5,700 bases of DNA from an uncultured Clostridia bacterium (GTDB lineage Bacteria > Bacillota > Clostridia > Christensenellales > Borkfalkiaceae), in contig CANRCY010000094.1 in the NCBI GenBank assembly GCA_947629225.1, positions 1-5,700 on the forward strand, in the 5' to 3' direction. Made by a program: the position numbers and the translations under genes. Shown here piece after piece: positions 5,223-5,700 of the stretch. The notes under the pieces were generated by a model. It ran no database searches. It saw only the letters and a program-made list of their open reading frames with translations, and was not told where the DNA came from. How positions within the stretch are numbered: position 1 is the stretch's first letter; each line of letters begins with the position of its first letter.

Positions 5223-5700
5223 GAGTTTTGCCGCGTCCGCAAAGCCTTTGCGGAAGGCTTCCCATGTGAGGGTGAGATCGTCGTACTTTTCGCTGTTGAA
5301 ACGCCCTGTCCCCTTGGGAGTATCGGCAAACTTATAGCGGTTGGTGATGAGCCCGTTCGAATAGTCGTTGCAGTTGAACCAGATGAGCCCCTTGATCTGC
5401 TGCGCATAGGGCGCGGGATTCTCGGCATTGAGTTCTTCGAACATGCCCTTGACCCACTCTGCCTGCGATTCGCGGTTTCTGCCGAGCTCGCCCGACGCGT
5501 TGCCGCCCGAGCCGCATGCAAATTCGCCGATGATCATGCTCCACTTTTCGAAATAGGGCTTGTTCTTTTGGTACAGGCTGCCGTAGCGGTCTTTGAACGT
5601 CATGAACGAGGAGGGATCGTTGTTCGCCTCGTAATTGGTCCCGCCGAGCAGGTGCACATATTCGAAGCCCGGGAAGTAGCAGAGGTCTTCGCCCCAGCCC
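5214..5700 (-). CDS. GH26-like (clan GH-A) glycoside hydrolase paralogue, C-terminal part only
   Basis: The frame is open from the right edge to the TAA at 5214-5216, giving 161 C-terminal residues; the gene starts beyond the window. By eye it is about 72% identical (about 115 of 160 aligned residues) to the end of the complete hydrolase downstream, with one gap of a few residues after YEANN. It shares GWGEDLCYFPG, LLGGTNYEANN, the nucleophile motif IIGEFACGSGG, GELGRNR, SQAEWV, GLIWFNCND and the C-terminal YDDLTLTWEAFRKGF. The candidate nucleophile is the Glu of IIGEF; the acid/base region is out of view. Internal GTG codons such as 5657 should not be taken as the start, because homology continues upstream without a break. 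The stop lies 27 nt before the next ATG, which suggests co-transcription. The difference after YEANN falls just before the nucleophile strand, so the two copies may differ in substrate fit. Confidence 0.85.
   Translation of the reverse strand, partial: GWGEDLCYFPGFEYVHLLGGTNYEANNDPSSFMTFKDRYGSLYQKNKPYFEKWSMIIGEFACGSGGNASGELGRNRESQAEWVKGMFEELNAENPAPYAQQIKGLIWFNCNDYSNGLITNRYKFADTPKGTGRFNSEKYDDLTLTWEAFRKGFADAAKLGA
5361..5400. repeat. 40-bp perfect identity shared with 3402-3441 (paralogue repeat, copy 2)
   Basis: This is the second copy of the 40-base identical block inside the paralogous hydrolase genes. Such a block could mediate recombination that deletes one copy, or reflect past gene conversion. 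Confidence 0.85.

Noticed and set aside
5214..5657. A short separate gene starting at the GTG at 5657
   Set aside because: Homology to the complete hydrolase continues upstream of this GTG (GWGEDLCYFPG) to the window edge without a stop, so it is an internal codon of a longer gene.
1..5700. tRNA, rRNA, CRISPR, insertion sequence or riboswitch
   Set aside because: Coding sequence fills almost the whole window and the largest gap is 85 nt. I saw no repeat array, transposase motif or RNA-gene signature.

Overview
The window holds five protein-coding genes, all on the minus strand and tightly packed. The base composition is GC-rich, with many GCG, GCC, CGC and GGC codons. In transcription order (from high to low coordinates) they are: the 3' part of a GH26-like glycoside hydrolase (5700 to 5214, entering from outside the window); a complete second copy of the same family (5186 to 3258); an N-acetylmannosamine-6-phosphate 2-epimerase, NanE (3198 to 2497); a Gfo/Idh/MocA-family NAD(P)-dependent oxidoreductase (2495 to 1251); and a ROK-type sugar-kinase homologue (1165 running off the left edge). 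There is no RNA gene, mobile element, CRISPR array or long non-coding stretch.

The protein flavour (a 233-residue NanE close to the clostridial form, a cysteine-containing Gfo/Idh protein, a ROK homologue with a long N-terminal extension), the Shine-Dalgarno sites and the compact operon suggest a GC-rich Bacillota, probably a gut-type Clostridia lineage. That placement is inference from general resemblance.

The gaps are 27 nt (hydrolase 1 to hydrolase 2), 59 nt (hydrolase 2 to nanE), 1 nt (nanE to the oxidoreductase) and 85 nt (oxidoreductase to ROK). The first four genes look like one transcript. The 85-nt gap holds a perfect 8-bp GC-rich hairpin that may end or attenuate transcription before the ROK gene. 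The 59-nt gap holds a second small hairpin flanked by a 9-bp direct repeat.

As a system, this looks like cytoplasmic amino-sugar or glycan breakdown. The two hydrolases lack visible signal peptides where this can be judged and could release a sugar from an imported oligosaccharide. The ROK protein could phosphorylate it. NanE converts ManNAc-6-P to GlcNAc-6-P. The oxidoreductase could handle an oxidised, anhydro or otherwise modified sugar. No sialic-acid lyase (NanA) or sialidase is present here. The pairing of a GH26-like (beta-mannanase-fold) enzyme with NanE therefore raises the idea of a pathway that starts from N-acetylmannosaminides rather than from sialic acid. This is the most interesting hypothesis in the window, and it is not proven by sequence alone.
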